NCBI RefSeq assembly: GCF_015477355.1
Contig: NZ_JADLRJ010000008.1
Span: 124,001-188,000, forward strand
DNA from: Nocardia blacklockiae
Lineage (GTDB): Bacteria > Actinomycetota > Actinomycetes > Mycobacteriales > Mycobacteriaceae
Reading direction: 5' to 3'
Length of the DNA stretch: 64,000 bases
The translations under genes and the position numbers were made by a program. Of this stretch, positions 1 through 8,320 are shown piece after piece; positions within the stretch are counted from its first letter, which is position 1; every line of letters begins with the position of its first letter. The notes under the pieces are model-generated. The model had not been told where the DNA came from. It made no database searches and was given only the letters and a program-made list of their open reading frames with translations.

Positions 1-81
1 AGGGGTTTCGTTGCCCTTTTCGGAGCCGCGGTCGTTTTTGTGACGGCGGGTTACCTGTTGGTTACGCAATGGTGGAATTGA
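1..81 (+). CDS. C-terminal end of a membrane protein (partial)
   Basis: Reading from base 1, an open frame of 26 codons ends at a TGA at 79-81. It encodes a strongly hydrophobic stretch (FVALFGAAVVFVTAGYLLV) followed by TQWWN, which looks like a last transmembrane helix with a short polar tail. The start lies outside the window, so the family cannot be named. It is on the same strand as the flavoprotein that follows about 50 bases later, and could be in the same transcript. The call rests only on hydrophobicity, frame and position. Confidence 0.5.
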   Translation, partial: RGFVALFGAAVVFVTAGYLLVTQWWN

Positions 82-132
82 GCCTCGCGTAACGGTTGCG
101 GTCGAATGAATTGTGGCCGAATATTTTTCTTT

Positions 133-1737
133 GTGAGTGCGACAGCGGCCGATGTGCTGGTACTCGGCGGAGGCCCCGCCGGGGCCTGGGCCGCGCTCGC
201 CGCCGCACACGCCGGAGCCCGCGTGGTACTGGTCGACAAGGGCCGCTGCGGCAGCAGCGGCCCGACCGCGAAAGGCACTGCGGCCCTGTGGCACATCCCG
301 CCGGGAGCGGCCCGCGAGGAGGCGGTGCGGCGCGGTTATCAGCACGGCGAATATCTCGGCGATCCGGAATGGATGCACCGGGTGCTGGCGGAAACGCATC
401 GGCGGGTCGAACAACTGGTGTGCTGGGGATATCGCTTTCCGGGTGAACGGGCCGGGCGCCCGTCGCGGGTCTGCTTGAACGGCTCCCGATATCTCGGCCG
501 CCTGCGCCGCAGTCTCGTCGTGGCCGGCGTGCGCATTCTCGACCACCATCCCGCCCTGCAATTACTCGTCGATTCCGACGGCGTGGTTTCCGGCGCGTCC
601 GGGGTGCGCCTGCGCGACGATTTCCGCCCGTGGTCGGTGCGCGCTGGGGCGGTGGTGCTGGCGACGGGCGGCTGCGCCTTCCTGTCGGGCGGCGCGGGCA
701 GCGACGTCGACACCGGCGACGGCCTGCTGATGGCGGCCGAGGTCGGCGGGGAACTGTCGGGCATGGAGTTCTCCAACGCCTACGCCCTCGCGCCGGCCGC
801 CGATCTGGGCCTGGCCGCGGTCGCCGACGAGATGCCCGGCCCGGTCCCGGCGCCCGCGCCGGATCTGGCGCTGCACTTCGCCACCCTCTACGACGAATCC
901 GGCGCGGTGCTCGGCGACGGCGACCTCGGCTCGCGGGCCGAGGCGTTCGCCGCGCTCGCCGACGGCCGCCGCGTGTATGCCGCGCTGGACGAGATTCCCG
1001 GCCCGCTGCGCAAACAGCTGGCGCGGATGCCGTGGTTCGCCGCGCAGGGCCGCGATCCGGTGCGGGTCCCGCTGCGGGCCGTGCTGGAAGGCACCGTGCG
1101 CGGCACCGGTGGCGTGCGCCTGTCCGGATTCGATTGCGCCACAACGGTTCCCGGCCTCTTCGGAGCCGGTGACGTGACCACCCGCGAGCCCGTCACCGGC
1201 GCGGTCGGGGGCTTCGGCGGGCAGGGCGGGGCCTGGGCGATGTCGTCGGGGGTGTGGGCCGGCGCGGGTGCGGCGCGGTTCGCCGGCTCCCGGGGTGCGC
1301 CGGACCGGGCCCGGCCCGCGCCCGGTGCGGGCCTCAACGAGGCGGCGGGCATCGATCCGCGCGCGATCGTCGGCCTGGTGCAGGAACACACGCTGCCGCT
1401 GCGGCGCAGCTACTGGCGCAACGCGGGCACGCTGCGCGACAGCATCGCCGAACTCGACGACATGTGGCCGGTCACCCAGGTCGATCTCGGCGGCCGCGGC
1501 CCGCAGCGCGTCCGCGCCCGCCAGGCGGCGGCGCTGCTGGCGGTGGCGCGGTGGACCAAATACAGTGCGCTGGCCCGCACCGAGACGCGGGGCATGCATC
1601 GGCGCACCGACCATCCGGGCCCGGCCGGCGACTGGCAGGTCCGGCTGCGCGCCGGCGGGGTGGCGACGGTGTGGGTGCGGCCGGAGCAGTGCGATCCGGG
1701 GCAGGCGCCGCAGCGGGCGGACCTGACGCCCGCGTAG
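133..1737 (+). CDS. FAD-dependent oxidoreductase, fumarate reductase/succinate dehydrogenase flavoprotein-like
   Basis: A soluble flavoprotein of about 534 residues. The N-terminus has a Rossmann dinucleotide fold (VLVLGGGPAGAWAAL) followed by VVLVDKG, and near residue 350 there is a second FAD-contact segment (GLFGAGDVTT) with a Gly-rich GAVGGFGGQGG stretch. The C-terminal helical part (RNAGTLRDSIAELDDMW) fits the flavoprotein C-terminal domain of the fumarate reductase / L-aspartate oxidase / APS reductase alpha group. No iron-sulfur or membrane-anchor partner is adjacent, so the physiological acceptor is unknown. The GTG at 133 is chosen because the fold begins straight after it; an ATG at 106 in the same frame would add nine residues. 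Substrate is not predictable. Confidence 0.75.
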   Translation: MSATAADVLVLGGGPAGAWAALAAAHAGARVVLVDKGRCGSSGPTAKGTAALWHIPPGAAREEAVRRGYQHGEYLGDPEWMHRVLAETHRRVEQLVCWGYRFPGERAGRPSRVCLNGSRYLGRLRRSLVVAGVRILDHHPALQLLVDSDGVVSGASGVRLRDDFRPWSVRAGAVVLATGGCAFLSGGAGSDVDTGDGLLMAAEVGGELSGMEFSNAYALAPAADLGLAAVADEMPGPVPAPAPDLALHFATLYDESGAVLGDGDLGSRAEAFAALADGRRVYAALDEIPGPLRKQLARMPWFAAQGRDPVRVPLRAVLEGTVRGTGGVRLSGFDCATTVPGLFGAGDVTTREPVTGAVGGFGGQGGAWAMSSGVWAGAGAARFAGSRGAPDRARPAPGAGLNEAAGIDPRAIVGLVQEHTLPLRRSYWRNAGTLRDSIAELDDMWPVTQVDLGGRGPQRVRARQAAALLAVARWTKYSALARTETRGMHRRTDHPGPAGDWQVRLRAGGVATVWVRPEQCDPGQAPQRADLTPA

Positions 1738-2272
1738 CGGCCTGTGGCAGCCGCCGGTCACGACCGCGCGTCACCGGCGTCTCGACCTCACACCGACCCG
1801 GCCTCGGGCGGTGCGACAGTTCACCTTCATCGGCCGCCGAGCTGCGAGTTTCCCCTTACCCAGGGGTAATTCGCGGCGGCTACCCTCGGAAGATGGCAGA
1901 ACCCACCGCGCGGCGATTTGGCAAGCCGCCGCCCCGGCTGGCAGAATGTTGCGGATTCCCGGCCGACGCCACCGCCCGGTCCGGGACGGTCGGTGAACTT
2001 CGATCCGTGACGAACGGCTCCGGATCGCGCATCACCCCACTGCATTGCCCGGACCCACCCGTCCGGTTCTCGCTCGACAGATCCGTGCAGCGACCCGTGA
2101 ACCGAAACGCCGTCATGCCCGTGCGGCTTGCCGCGATATAGCTACTCCGGGGTATGGTCCGGCGCCGGCGAGCGTGCGTCGCGCACCCTGCGAGTAACCC
2201 GTAAAACCCCTAATCCCGATACCCGGCGGTAACCGTCAGCCGGGCTAGCCACCACCGAGCAGGAGTGAGATC
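1738..2272. other. 535-base intergenic region upstream of the malic enzyme
   Basis: No convincing gene was found on either strand; the short open frames here lack initiation signals and have no recognisable content. It contains a palindrome TTACCC-AG-GGGTAA at 1856-1869 and, close to the malic enzyme, a run of related GTAACC/TAACCG-type sequences (about 2190-2240). It probably holds the promoter and leader of the malic enzyme gene, whose ribosome binding site AGGAG lies just before the GTG at 2273. Confidence 0.4.
1856..1869. promoter_or_regulatory. 14-bp palindrome, possible operator
   Basis: TTACCCAGGGGTAA is a 6-2-6 inverted repeat in the long intergenic region ahead of the malic enzyme. 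No regulator gene lies next to it, so the binding protein is unknown. Confidence 0.25.
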
Positions 2273-3493
2273 GTGTCACCCGTGACTGACGCACCGAATG
2301 CCGCCACGGCGAGCCGCGAGAATGATGCGGCCAGCCTCTCCGCCATTACGCACGAAGAGATTTTCGCGGGCCATCTCGGGGGCAAGCTCTCGGTGGAACT
2401 GGCCGCTCCGCTGGACACCCAGCGCGATCTGTCCATCGCCTACACCCCGGGCGTCGCCCAGGTCAGCCGCGCCATCGCCAAGGATGAGCAGCTGGCCAAG
2501 CGCTACACCTGGACCGACCGTCTGGTCGTCGTCGTCTCCGACGGCACCGCCGTGCTCGGCCTCGGCGACATCGGCCCGCGCGCGTCGCTGCCGGTGATGG
2601 AGGGCAAGGCCGCGCTGTTCAAGAAGTTCGCCGGCCTGGACTCGATCCCGCTGGTGCTCGACACCAAGGATGTCGACGAGATCGTCGAGACGCTGATCCG
2701 GCTGCGCCCGAGCTTCGGCGCGGTGAACCTGGAGGACATCTCCGCCCCGCGCTGCTTCGAGATCGAGCGCCGCGTCGTCGAGGCGCTGGACTGCCCGGTC
2801 ATGCACGACGACCAGCACGGCACCGCCATCGTGGTGCTCGCCGCCCTCAACGGCGCGGCCAAGGTGCTCGGCCGCGACATCTCGGGCATGAAGGTGGTGG
2901 TGTCCGGCGCCGGCGCGGCCGGTGTGGCGTGCACCAACATCCTGCTGGCGGCGGGCGTCTCCGACATCGTGGTGCTGGACTCGCGCGGCATCGTGAGCCG
3001 GGACCGCGGCGACCTCAACTCGGTGAAGGCGGACCTGGCGCAGCGCACCAACCCGCGCGCGCTGTCCGGCGGCCCGGCCGAGGCGATGTCCGGAGCGGAT
3101 GTGTTCCTGGGCCTGTCGGCGGGCACCATCGCCGAGGACCTGATCGCCTCGATGGCGCCGGATTCGGTCGTGTTCGCGATGTCCAACCCGGACCCGGAGA
3201 TCCACCCAGAGGTGGCGCACAAGTACGCCGCCGTGGTGGCCACCGGCCGCAGCGACTTCCCCAACCAGATCAACAACGTGCTGGCGTTCCCCGGCGTGTT
3301 CAAGGGTGCGCTGGACGCGGGCGCCCGCCGGATCACCGAGGGCATGAAGGTGGCCGCGGCCAACGCGATCTTCAGCGTGGTGGCCGACGAGCTGGCCCCC
3401 GACAAGATCATCCCGAGCCCCCTGGACCCGCGGGTCGCGCCGGCGGTGGCCGAGGCCGTCGCCGCCACCGCGCGTGCGGAAGGCGTTGCGTAA
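2273..3493 (+). CDS. Malic enzyme (NAD(P)-dependent malate dehydrogenase, decarboxylating)
   Basis: Catalyses oxidative decarboxylation of malate to pyruvate in the cytoplasm, giving reduced cofactor for biosynthesis. The 406-residue protein has the size and order of the short bacterial malic enzymes: the N-terminal catalytic half has SIAYTPGVA near residue 57, DGTAVLGLGDIG near 90, and NLEDISAPRCFEIE with MHDDQHGTAIV near 155-185 (metal- and malate-binding acids). The NAD(P)-binding half starts with VVVSGAGAAGVA near 208 and ends with SNPDPEIHPE and NQINNVLAFPG. The GTG start is supported by AGGAG eight bases upstream. Cofactor preference (NADP or NAD) cannot be settled by eye. It is transcribed alone and ends in a hairpin shared with the convergent proZ. 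Confidence 0.93.
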   Translation: MSPVTDAPNAATASRENDAASLSAITHEEIFAGHLGGKLSVELAAPLDTQRDLSIAYTPGVAQVSRAIAKDEQLAKRYTWTDRLVVVVSDGTAVLGLGDIGPRASLPVMEGKAALFKKFAGLDSIPLVLDTKDVDEIVETLIRLRPSFGAVNLEDISAPRCFEIERRVVEALDCPVMHDDQHGTAIVVLAALNGAAKVLGRDISGMKVVVSGAGAAGVACTNILLAAGVSDIVVLDSRGIVSRDRGDLNSVKADLAQRTNPRALSGGPAEAMSGADVFLGLSAGTIAEDLIASMAPDSVVFAMSNPDPEIHPEVAHKYAAVVATGRSDFPNQINNVLAFPGVFKGALDAGARRITEGMKVAAANAIFSVVADELAPDKIIPSPLDPRVAPAVAEAVAATARAEGVA

Positions 3494-3512
3494 CAGTCAC
3501 TTTCAGTAGTCG

Positions 3513-3545
3513 AAGGCGCTCGTGCAATGGCGGACGAGCGCCTTT
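3513..3545. terminator. Bidirectional terminator between malic enzyme and proZ
   Basis: An 11-bp perfect stem, AAGGCGCTCGT (3513-3523) with ACGAGCGCCTT (3534-3544), with a 10-base loop and a short T run on the + strand. It sits between two convergent genes and can serve both. Confidence 0.75.
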
Positions 3546-3580
3546 CGCGCGCCTGGGGCCGGTAGCCGGTGGCACGGGAG

Positions 3581-4264
3581 TCAATCGGTGTTGGGGTGGC
3601 GGCGGAGGCGGCCGGTGCCGGGGGCGCTGGCCCACACTACGAAGGCGAGCAATCCGTCCAGTGCGAGGGCCAGTGCGGCGACGAGTAGAGCGCCGACCAG
3701 CACGCGGTCGTATTTGTAGAGGCTGATGCCGTCGAAGATGTAGCGGCCCAGGCCGCCGAGGTTCACGTAGGCGGCGATGGTGGCGGTCGCGACGACTTGC
3801 AAAGTGGCCGAGCGCAATCCGGTCAACAGCACCGGGAGGGCATTGGGCACCTCCACGCGCAGCAGCACCTGGCGTTCGGTCATCCCCATCGCGCGGGAGG
3901 CGTCGACCACGTCCGGATCCACGTTGGCGATTCCGGCGTAGGCGCCCGCGAGCAGCGGCGGGATGCCGACGGTGACCAGCGCGAGCAGCGGCGGGATCAG
4001 CCCGAGTCCGAGCAGCAGCACCACGAAGGTGAGCAGCCCCAGGGTGGGCAGCGCGCGCATGGCGTTGGCGAAGCCGACGATCAGGGCCGCGCCGCGCCGG
4101 GTGTGGCCGATGAGCAGGCCGACCGGCACGGCGATCACCGCCGACAGCGCGACGGCCAGGAAGCTGTACCAGAGGTGCTCCAGCAGCCGGTGGTCGATCC
4201 CGGCGGGGCCGCCCCAGTTCGCGGCGTCGGTGAGATAGCGCCAGGCATCGGTGAAAAGGTTCAC
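3581..4264 (-). CDS. proZ: Osmoprotectant (glycine betaine/choline-type) ABC transporter permease
   Basis: Integral membrane subunit of a compatible-solute importer, 227 residues with about five transmembrane helices (for example LWYSFLAVALSAVIAVPVGLL and ALIVGFANAMRALPTLGLLTF). The EAA-loop region that contacts the ATPase is DASRAMGMTERQVLLRVEVP, near residues 133-152. The GTG at 4264 is chosen because it overlaps the stop of the upstream permease as GTGA (4261-4264), implying translational coupling; longer readings in the same frame have no membrane-protein character. Order ProX-ProV-ProW-ProZ matches the mycobacterial proXVWZ operon. It ends at a shared terminator. Confidence 0.88.
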   Translation of the reverse strand: MNLFTDAWRYLTDAANWGGPAGIDHRLLEHLWYSFLAVALSAVIAVPVGLLIGHTRRGAALIVGFANAMRALPTLGLLTFVVLLLGLGLIPPLLALVTVGIPPLLAGAYAGIANVDPDVVDASRAMGMTERQVLLRVEVPNALPVLLTGLRSATLQVVATATIAAYVNLGGLGRYIFDGISLYKYDRVLVGALLVAALALALDGLLAFVVWASAPGTGRLRRHPNTD

Positions 4265-4956
4265 GCCCCTGCGCCTTTCGCCGGATCGACGGCGACGCGC
4301 AGCCGCCGCGCCAGGGTGGGCCGCGTGGTCCGCAGCCACGGCGTGCACCACCGGCCGAGCAGGAACAGCACCCGGTCCACGAGCAACGCCAGCACCAGCA
4401 CCACGATGATCCCGGCGACGATCTCGTCCGGGTAGTCGCGCTGGTAGCCCTGGGTGAACAGCTTGCCGAGCCCGCCCACGCCGATCAGCGCGCCGACGGT
4501 CACCATCGAGATGTTCGTGACCGCGACGACCCGCAGGTTCGCCACGAAAACCGGGAGCGCCAAAGGGAATTCGACCGTCAGCGCGCGGCGCGGCCGGGAG
4601 TAGCCGATGGCGTCGGCGGCGTCGAGCACGGCGGCGGACACCGAGTCCAGCGCGGCCGGCACCGCGATCACCAGCAGCGCCACCGAGTAGACGCTCAGCG
4701 CGATGACCACGTTCAGCGGATCGATGGCGGGGATCCCGGCGAGCGGCGGGATGATCACGAACAGCGCCAGCGACGGAACCGTGTAGGCGATCCCGGCCAG
4801 GGTCACGCCGGTCCGCCGCAGCCAGGGCACGCGCCGGATCAGCGTGCCGACCGGCACGGCGATCACGAGGCCGATCAGCAGCGGCACCAGCGCCAGCGCG
4901 AGGTGGGTGCGCGCGAATCCCGCGATCTCGGCGAAGTTGTCGATCAGGTACCGCAC
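4261..4956 (-). CDS. proW: Osmoprotectant ABC transporter permease
   Basis: Second membrane subunit of the same importer, 231 residues. It starts VRYLIDNFAEIAGF and has helices such as LALALVPLLIGLVIAVPVGTL and VVIALSVYSVALLVIAVPAAL, an EAA-type loop (DAADAIGYSRPRRALTVEFPLALP) near residues 115-138, and GALIGVGGLGKLFTQG near the end, typical of ProW/OpuCB proteins. The GTG at 4956 is preceded by GGGGAGG. It lies 28 bases after the ATPase stop and overlaps proZ by 4 bases. Two different permeases make a heterodimeric channel in this family. Confidence 0.88.
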   Translation of the reverse strand: MRYLIDNFAEIAGFARTHLALALVPLLIGLVIAVPVGTLIRRVPWLRRTGVTLAGIAYTVPSLALFVIIPPLAGIPAIDPLNVVIALSVYSVALLVIAVPAALDSVSAAVLDAADAIGYSRPRRALTVEFPLALPVFVANLRVVAVTNISMVTVGALIGVGGLGKLFTQGYQRDYPDEIVAGIIVVLVLALLVDRVLFLLGRWCTPWLRTTRPTLARRLRVAVDPAKGAGA

Positions 4957-4984
4957 GGCCGCCTCCCCGCCGGCTCCGGCGCGG

Positions 4985-6136
4985 TCACCGCGCCTCCTCG
5001 GTCTCGAAGAAGTGCCGGTTGCGGTCGGCGTCCTCGCCCGCGCGCTGGCGGGCCAGCAGGTCGATGATCTCGGTGGCGACCAGACCGCCGCGCACCGCGC
5101 CCGAGTCGTCCACGGCCACACCGACTCCCGACGGCGACGAGATGGCGGCGTCGAGCGCCTGGCGCAGATCGCCGCCGGGCGCGAACAGCGACCCGCCTGC
5201 GGACATGCTGTCGGACAGCGCGTGTCCGGCGCGCACGCCCTCGACCCCGGTTACATCGACCCAGCCGAGCGGGCGGCGGGCCGCGTCCACCACCAGCACC
5301 CACTCGCCCGCCGCCAGGTGCAGCTCGGCAACCTCCTCGGCGGTGGCGGCCCGGATGCCGTGCAGGGCAACGTCTTTCGCGCTGCGGAACGACAGGCCCC
5401 GGTAGCCGCGGTCGCGCCCGGCGAAGTCGGCCACGAAATCCGTTGCGGGCTGGGCCAATATCCGCGCGGGCGAGTCGTACTGCTGCAACACGCCGCCGCG
5501 CCCGAACACCGCGATGCGGTCGCCCAGCTTGATCGCCTCGTCGATGTCGTGGGTGACGAACACGATGGTCTTGCGCAGTTCCGCCTGCAGGCGCTGCATC
5601 TCGGCCTGCAACTCCTCGCGCACCACCGGGTCGACGGCACTGAACGGCTCGTCCATCAACAGGATCGGCGGGTCCGCGGCCAGGGCGCGCGCCACCCCGA
5701 CGCGCTGCTGCTGCCCGCCCGACAGCTGCGCCGGATACCGGTGCGCCAGACCGCGATCCAGGCCCACCCGGTCGAGCACCTCGAACGCGTCGCGCCGGGC
5801 GGCGCGGCGGCCCCGGCCGCGCAGCACCGGGACGGTGGCGACATTGTCGAGCACGGTGCGGTGCGGCAGCAGGCCGCCGTTCTGGATCACGTAGCCGATA
5901 CCGAGCCGCAGCCGCACCGGGTCGACCGTCGAAATGTTTTCCCCGGCAACGGTGATGGTGCCCGAGGTAGGCACGATCATCCGGTTGATCATGCGCATCG
6001 AGGTGGTCTTGCCGCATCCGGACGGACCCACGAAGACGGTGAACGACCCGGAGTCGATGCGCAGATCCAAGTCGGTGACGGCGGTGGTCCCGTCCGGATA
6101 CGTCTTGGTGACGCCGCGGAATTCGATATCGGCCAC
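4985..6136 (-). CDS. proV: Osmoprotectant ABC transporter ATP-binding protein with C-terminal CBS-like region
   Basis: Energises the osmoprotectant importer by ATP hydrolysis on the cytoplasmic face. The 383-residue protein has Walker A GPSGCGKTTSM near residue 38, Q-loop IGYVIQNGGLLPHRTV near 85, signature LSGGQQQRVGVARAL near 142, Walker B ILLMDEPFSAVD near 163, and the switch histidine in VFVTHDIDEA near 197. About 130 residues beyond the nucleotide domain (from 255) fit the CBS regulatory region that lets OpuCA/ProV proteins respond to ionic strength; that role is known for the family and inferred here. The start is a GTG at 6136, only six bases after the proX stop. Confidence 0.9.
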   Translation of the reverse strand: MADIEFRGVTKTYPDGTTAVTDLDLRIDSGSFTVFVGPSGCGKTTSMRMINRMIVPTSGTITVAGENISTVDPVRLRLGIGYVIQNGGLLPHRTVLDNVATVPVLRGRGRRAARRDAFEVLDRVGLDRGLAHRYPAQLSGGQQQRVGVARALAADPPILLMDEPFSAVDPVVREELQAEMQRLQAELRKTIVFVTHDIDEAIKLGDRIAVFGRGGVLQQYDSPARILAQPATDFVADFAGRDRGYRGLSFRSAKDVALHGIRAATAEEVAELHLAAGEWVLVVDAARRPLGWVDVTGVEGVRAGHALSDSMSAGGSLFAPGGDLRQALDAAISSPSGVGVAVDDSGAVRGGLVATEIIDLLARQRAGEDADRNRHFFETEEAR

Positions 6137-6142
6137 GGGTCG

Positions 6143-7114
6143 CTATCCGGTCGGCTTGTCGAGGCCCTGCGCGGCGACCCACGCCTTCGCCGCCGCCGCG
6201 GGCTCGGTCTTGGTGGTGCCGGAGACCGCCTGGTTGAGCGAGATCAGTTCGGCCGTGGTCAGTTTCGCCGACACCGCCGCCAGCACCGCGGCCGCCTTGT
6301 CCGACTTCTTCTTCGCGTTGAACACCGGCACCACGTTCTGGGCGGGGAAGTTGTGCTTCGGGTCCGCGAGCACCACGAGGTCGTTCTCCTTGATGGCCGG
6401 TGAGGTGGTGAAGATATTGGCCGCGGTGACCTGGCCGGAGGTCAGCGCGCGCACGGTCGCCGGGCCGCCGCCGTCGCCGATCGGGACGAACTTGTCCTTG
6501 GCGACGTCGAGTCCGTAGTTGGTCTTCAGCCCCGGCAGGCCGCCGGGACGTTCGGCGAATTCCGCGGGCGCACCGAAACTCACCTCCGCCGAGTGCGGGG
6601 CGAGATCGGCGATGGTGCGCAGGTTCCACTTGTCGGCGGTGGCCCGGGTGACCACCACGGCGTCGGAATCCTCCCCGGGCGCCGGGGTTCCCATCGCGAG
6701 CTGGTCGCCGAGCGCCGTTGTCAGGGCCTGGTTCACCTGGTCGGCGGCGGTCGCGGTGGCCGACTTGTCCAGGTACTGCAGCAGATTGCCGGTGTATTCG
6801 GGGGTCAGGCCGATCGAGCAGTCGCGCAGCGCCGGGATGTAGGCCTCGCGGCTGCCGATGTTCAGCTTGGTGTCGATGGCGAAACCGTTGGCGCGCAACG
6901 CCTCCGCGTAGACGTCGGCGACGGTCTCGGACTCCGGGAAGTTGGCCGAGCCGACGGTGATCTTGTTGGTGTCGCTGTCGCAGCCGCCGGAACCGCTGGA
7001 CAGCGGGTCGCTGCCGCCACATGCCGTCAGTGCCGTCGCGGCGGCGAGGGCGGCGGCGGTGGCGAGCAGGCGCACGGCGGTGCGGCGGCGCGCGGGGGAG
7101 TTGGTGGGGTGCAC
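6143..7114 (-). CDS. proX: Osmoprotectant-binding lipoprotein
   Basis: Extracytoplasmic substrate-binding component of the importer, 323 residues. The GTG at 7114, preceded by GGAAGGA, gives a lipoprotein signal (basic RRR, hydrophobic ATAAALAAATALTAC) with lipobox LTAC and Cys about 32. The mature part begins ITVGSANFPESETVADVYAEAL and includes PEYTGNLLQYL near 115, both typical of the OpuAC/QAT family that binds quaternary ammonium compounds. It is the first gene of proXVWZ and faces a diverged paralogue across a 148-base region holding a 20-bp imperfect palindrome. Exact ligand (betaine, choline, carnitine or another) cannot be told. Confidence 0.88.
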   Translation of the reverse strand: MHPTNSPARRRTAVRLLATAAALAAATALTACGGSDPLSSGSGGCDSDTNKITVGSANFPESETVADVYAEALRANGFAIDTKLNIGSREAYIPALRDCSIGLTPEYTGNLLQYLDKSATATAADQVNQALTTALGDQLAMGTPAPGEDSDAVVVTRATADKWNLRTIADLAPHSAEVSFGAPAEFAERPGGLPGLKTNYGLDVAKDKFVPIGDGGGPATVRALTSGQVTAANIFTTSPAIKENDLVVLADPKHNFPAQNVVPVFNAKKKSDKAAAVLAAVSAKLTTAELISLNQAVSGTTKTEPAAAAKAWVAAQGLDKPTG

Positions 7115-7201
7115 GGCAGGGTCCTTCCGACGGCGCGGGGCGCTGGCGGGTGGATCGTCGCACGCTCCGACTACGATTCGTCTGCGGGACGGCCACCCAC
7201 T

Positions 7202-7221
7202 GGCTGTCAATACTGTCAGCC
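7202..7221. promoter_or_regulatory. Palindromic operator candidate between proX and its divergent paralogue
   Basis: A 20-bp imperfect inverted repeat with arms GGCTG (7202-7206) and CAGCC (7217-7221) that also contains the direct repeat CTGTCA at 7204-7209 and 7213-7218. It lies between divergent starts (7114 and 7263), where one regulator could serve both. A TACTAT hexamer at 7234-7239 could be a -10 for the rightward gene. Confidence 0.35.
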
Positions 7222-7262
7222 GCGTGTCGTTCTTACTATCTATCGGGAGTGGGTGTCGCCGG

Positions 7263-8249
7263 ATGGAGTTGGCCGCATCGGTGCGGATGTCGGCCCGCGC
7301 GATGATCGCGGTGCTGGCCGCCGGGCTGGTCGTTTCCTGTTCGGACGGCGGCGCCGAGACGCCGCTCGCGGTGGGCGCGGGCGATTCCGCGCAGTCCGAG
7401 TTGATGGCGGAAATCTATGCGGGCGCGCTGGCGCGCTCCGGCGCGCACACCGTCACCCGCCCGCGGCTCGGCGGGCGCGGGGACTATCTGGCGGCGCTGG
7501 ACGCGGGCACGGTGCAACTGGTCGCCGACGACAGCGGTGATCTGCTGAGCGCGCTGGACTCGGGATCGCGGGCGCGGCTGCCCGACAAGCTCGCCGCGGC
7601 GGCCGTCACCACCACGGCCGGACCCGCCGAGCGGGATAAGCCCGCGCCCGACGTCTCGGACGGGGTCAGCCGCGCCCTGCCCGAGGGCCTGGCCGTGTCC
7701 GACATCGCCGACGGCACCGATCTGCGCCCGGCCTTCGTCCTCGCCCCCGCGCACGCCCAGCGGTTCCCCGACTCGCTGGCGGAACTGGGCCCGCACTGCG
7801 GCGAACTGACCGTCGGCATCGCCACCGGCGGCGAACTGGATCCGCTGCGCCCGCCGCGCGACCCGCAGCGCGACGTGCTCGACCCGCTGCGCACGGCCTA
7901 CGGCTGCGACATCGTCCATCACTCGGTCTACCCGAACGACTCGGAGCTGCGAAAAGCGTTGCAGGACGGGCACGTTCAGGCGGGCGTGCTGACCGCCCCG
8001 GCGGCCCTGCTGCCCGGCGGCGTGGGCGATCTCGTCCCGATCGCCGACCCCGACTACGCCTTCCGCGCGCAGAGCGTGCTGCCGCTGTTCCGCAAGGGGG
8101 CCCTCAGCGCCCGCCAGATCAAGCAGCTCAACAAGGTCGCCGGCGAGCTCACCACGGCCGAACTCACCGAGTACGTCCGCCGCCTGCGCGACGAGCACAC
8201 CCCGGCCGCGGAGCTGGCGCGGTCCTGGCTCGACGCCCACGACCTGTGA
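7263..8249 (+). CDS. Diverged ProX-like substrate-binding lipoprotein
   Basis: A lipoprotein of 328 residues with hydrophobic segment MIAVLAAGLVV and lipobox VVSC (Cys about 26). It keeps the ProX fold order: SAQSELMAEIYAGALARSG at the mature N-terminus corresponds to the ESETVADVYAEAL segment of the neighbouring ProX, and a C-terminal block (QSVLPLFRKGALSARQIKQLNKVAGELTTAEL) matches ProX's QNVVPVFN...LTTAEL. The region that is PEYTGNLLQYL in ProX is ADDSGDLLSALDSG here, so the ligand site has changed. It faces away from proXVWZ with no permease of its own; it may deliver another ligand to the ProVWZ channel, or act as a sensor. Paralogy is visible; function is inferred. Confidence 0.72.
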   Translation: MELAASVRMSARAMIAVLAAGLVVSCSDGGAETPLAVGAGDSAQSELMAEIYAGALARSGAHTVTRPRLGGRGDYLAALDAGTVQLVADDSGDLLSALDSGSRARLPDKLAAAAVTTTAGPAERDKPAPDVSDGVSRALPEGLAVSDIADGTDLRPAFVLAPAHAQRFPDSLAELGPHCGELTVGIATGGELDPLRPPRDPQRDVLDPLRTAYGCDIVHHSVYPNDSELRKALQDGHVQAGVLTAPAALLPGGVGDLVPIADPDYAFRAQSVLPLFRKGALSARQIKQLNKVAGELTTAELTEYVRRLRDEHTPAAELARSWLDAHDL

Positions 8250-8320
8250 ACACGCCGCGGGGGCGGACCCGCGGGCGGGCGTAAAGTCGGAGAGAGATCG
8301 CCGCCTACCCGGGGGTCCGC

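Noticed and set aside
1738-2272. Small genes on the minus strand in the intergenic gap (72-78 codons)
   Set aside because: No ribosome binding sites, no domain or membrane pattern, and mutual overlap in different frames.
7115-7262. A riboswitch controlling the osmoprotectant operon
   Set aside because: The gap is short and contains only a palindrome and direct repeats that suit a protein operator; no riboswitch-like conserved core was recognised.
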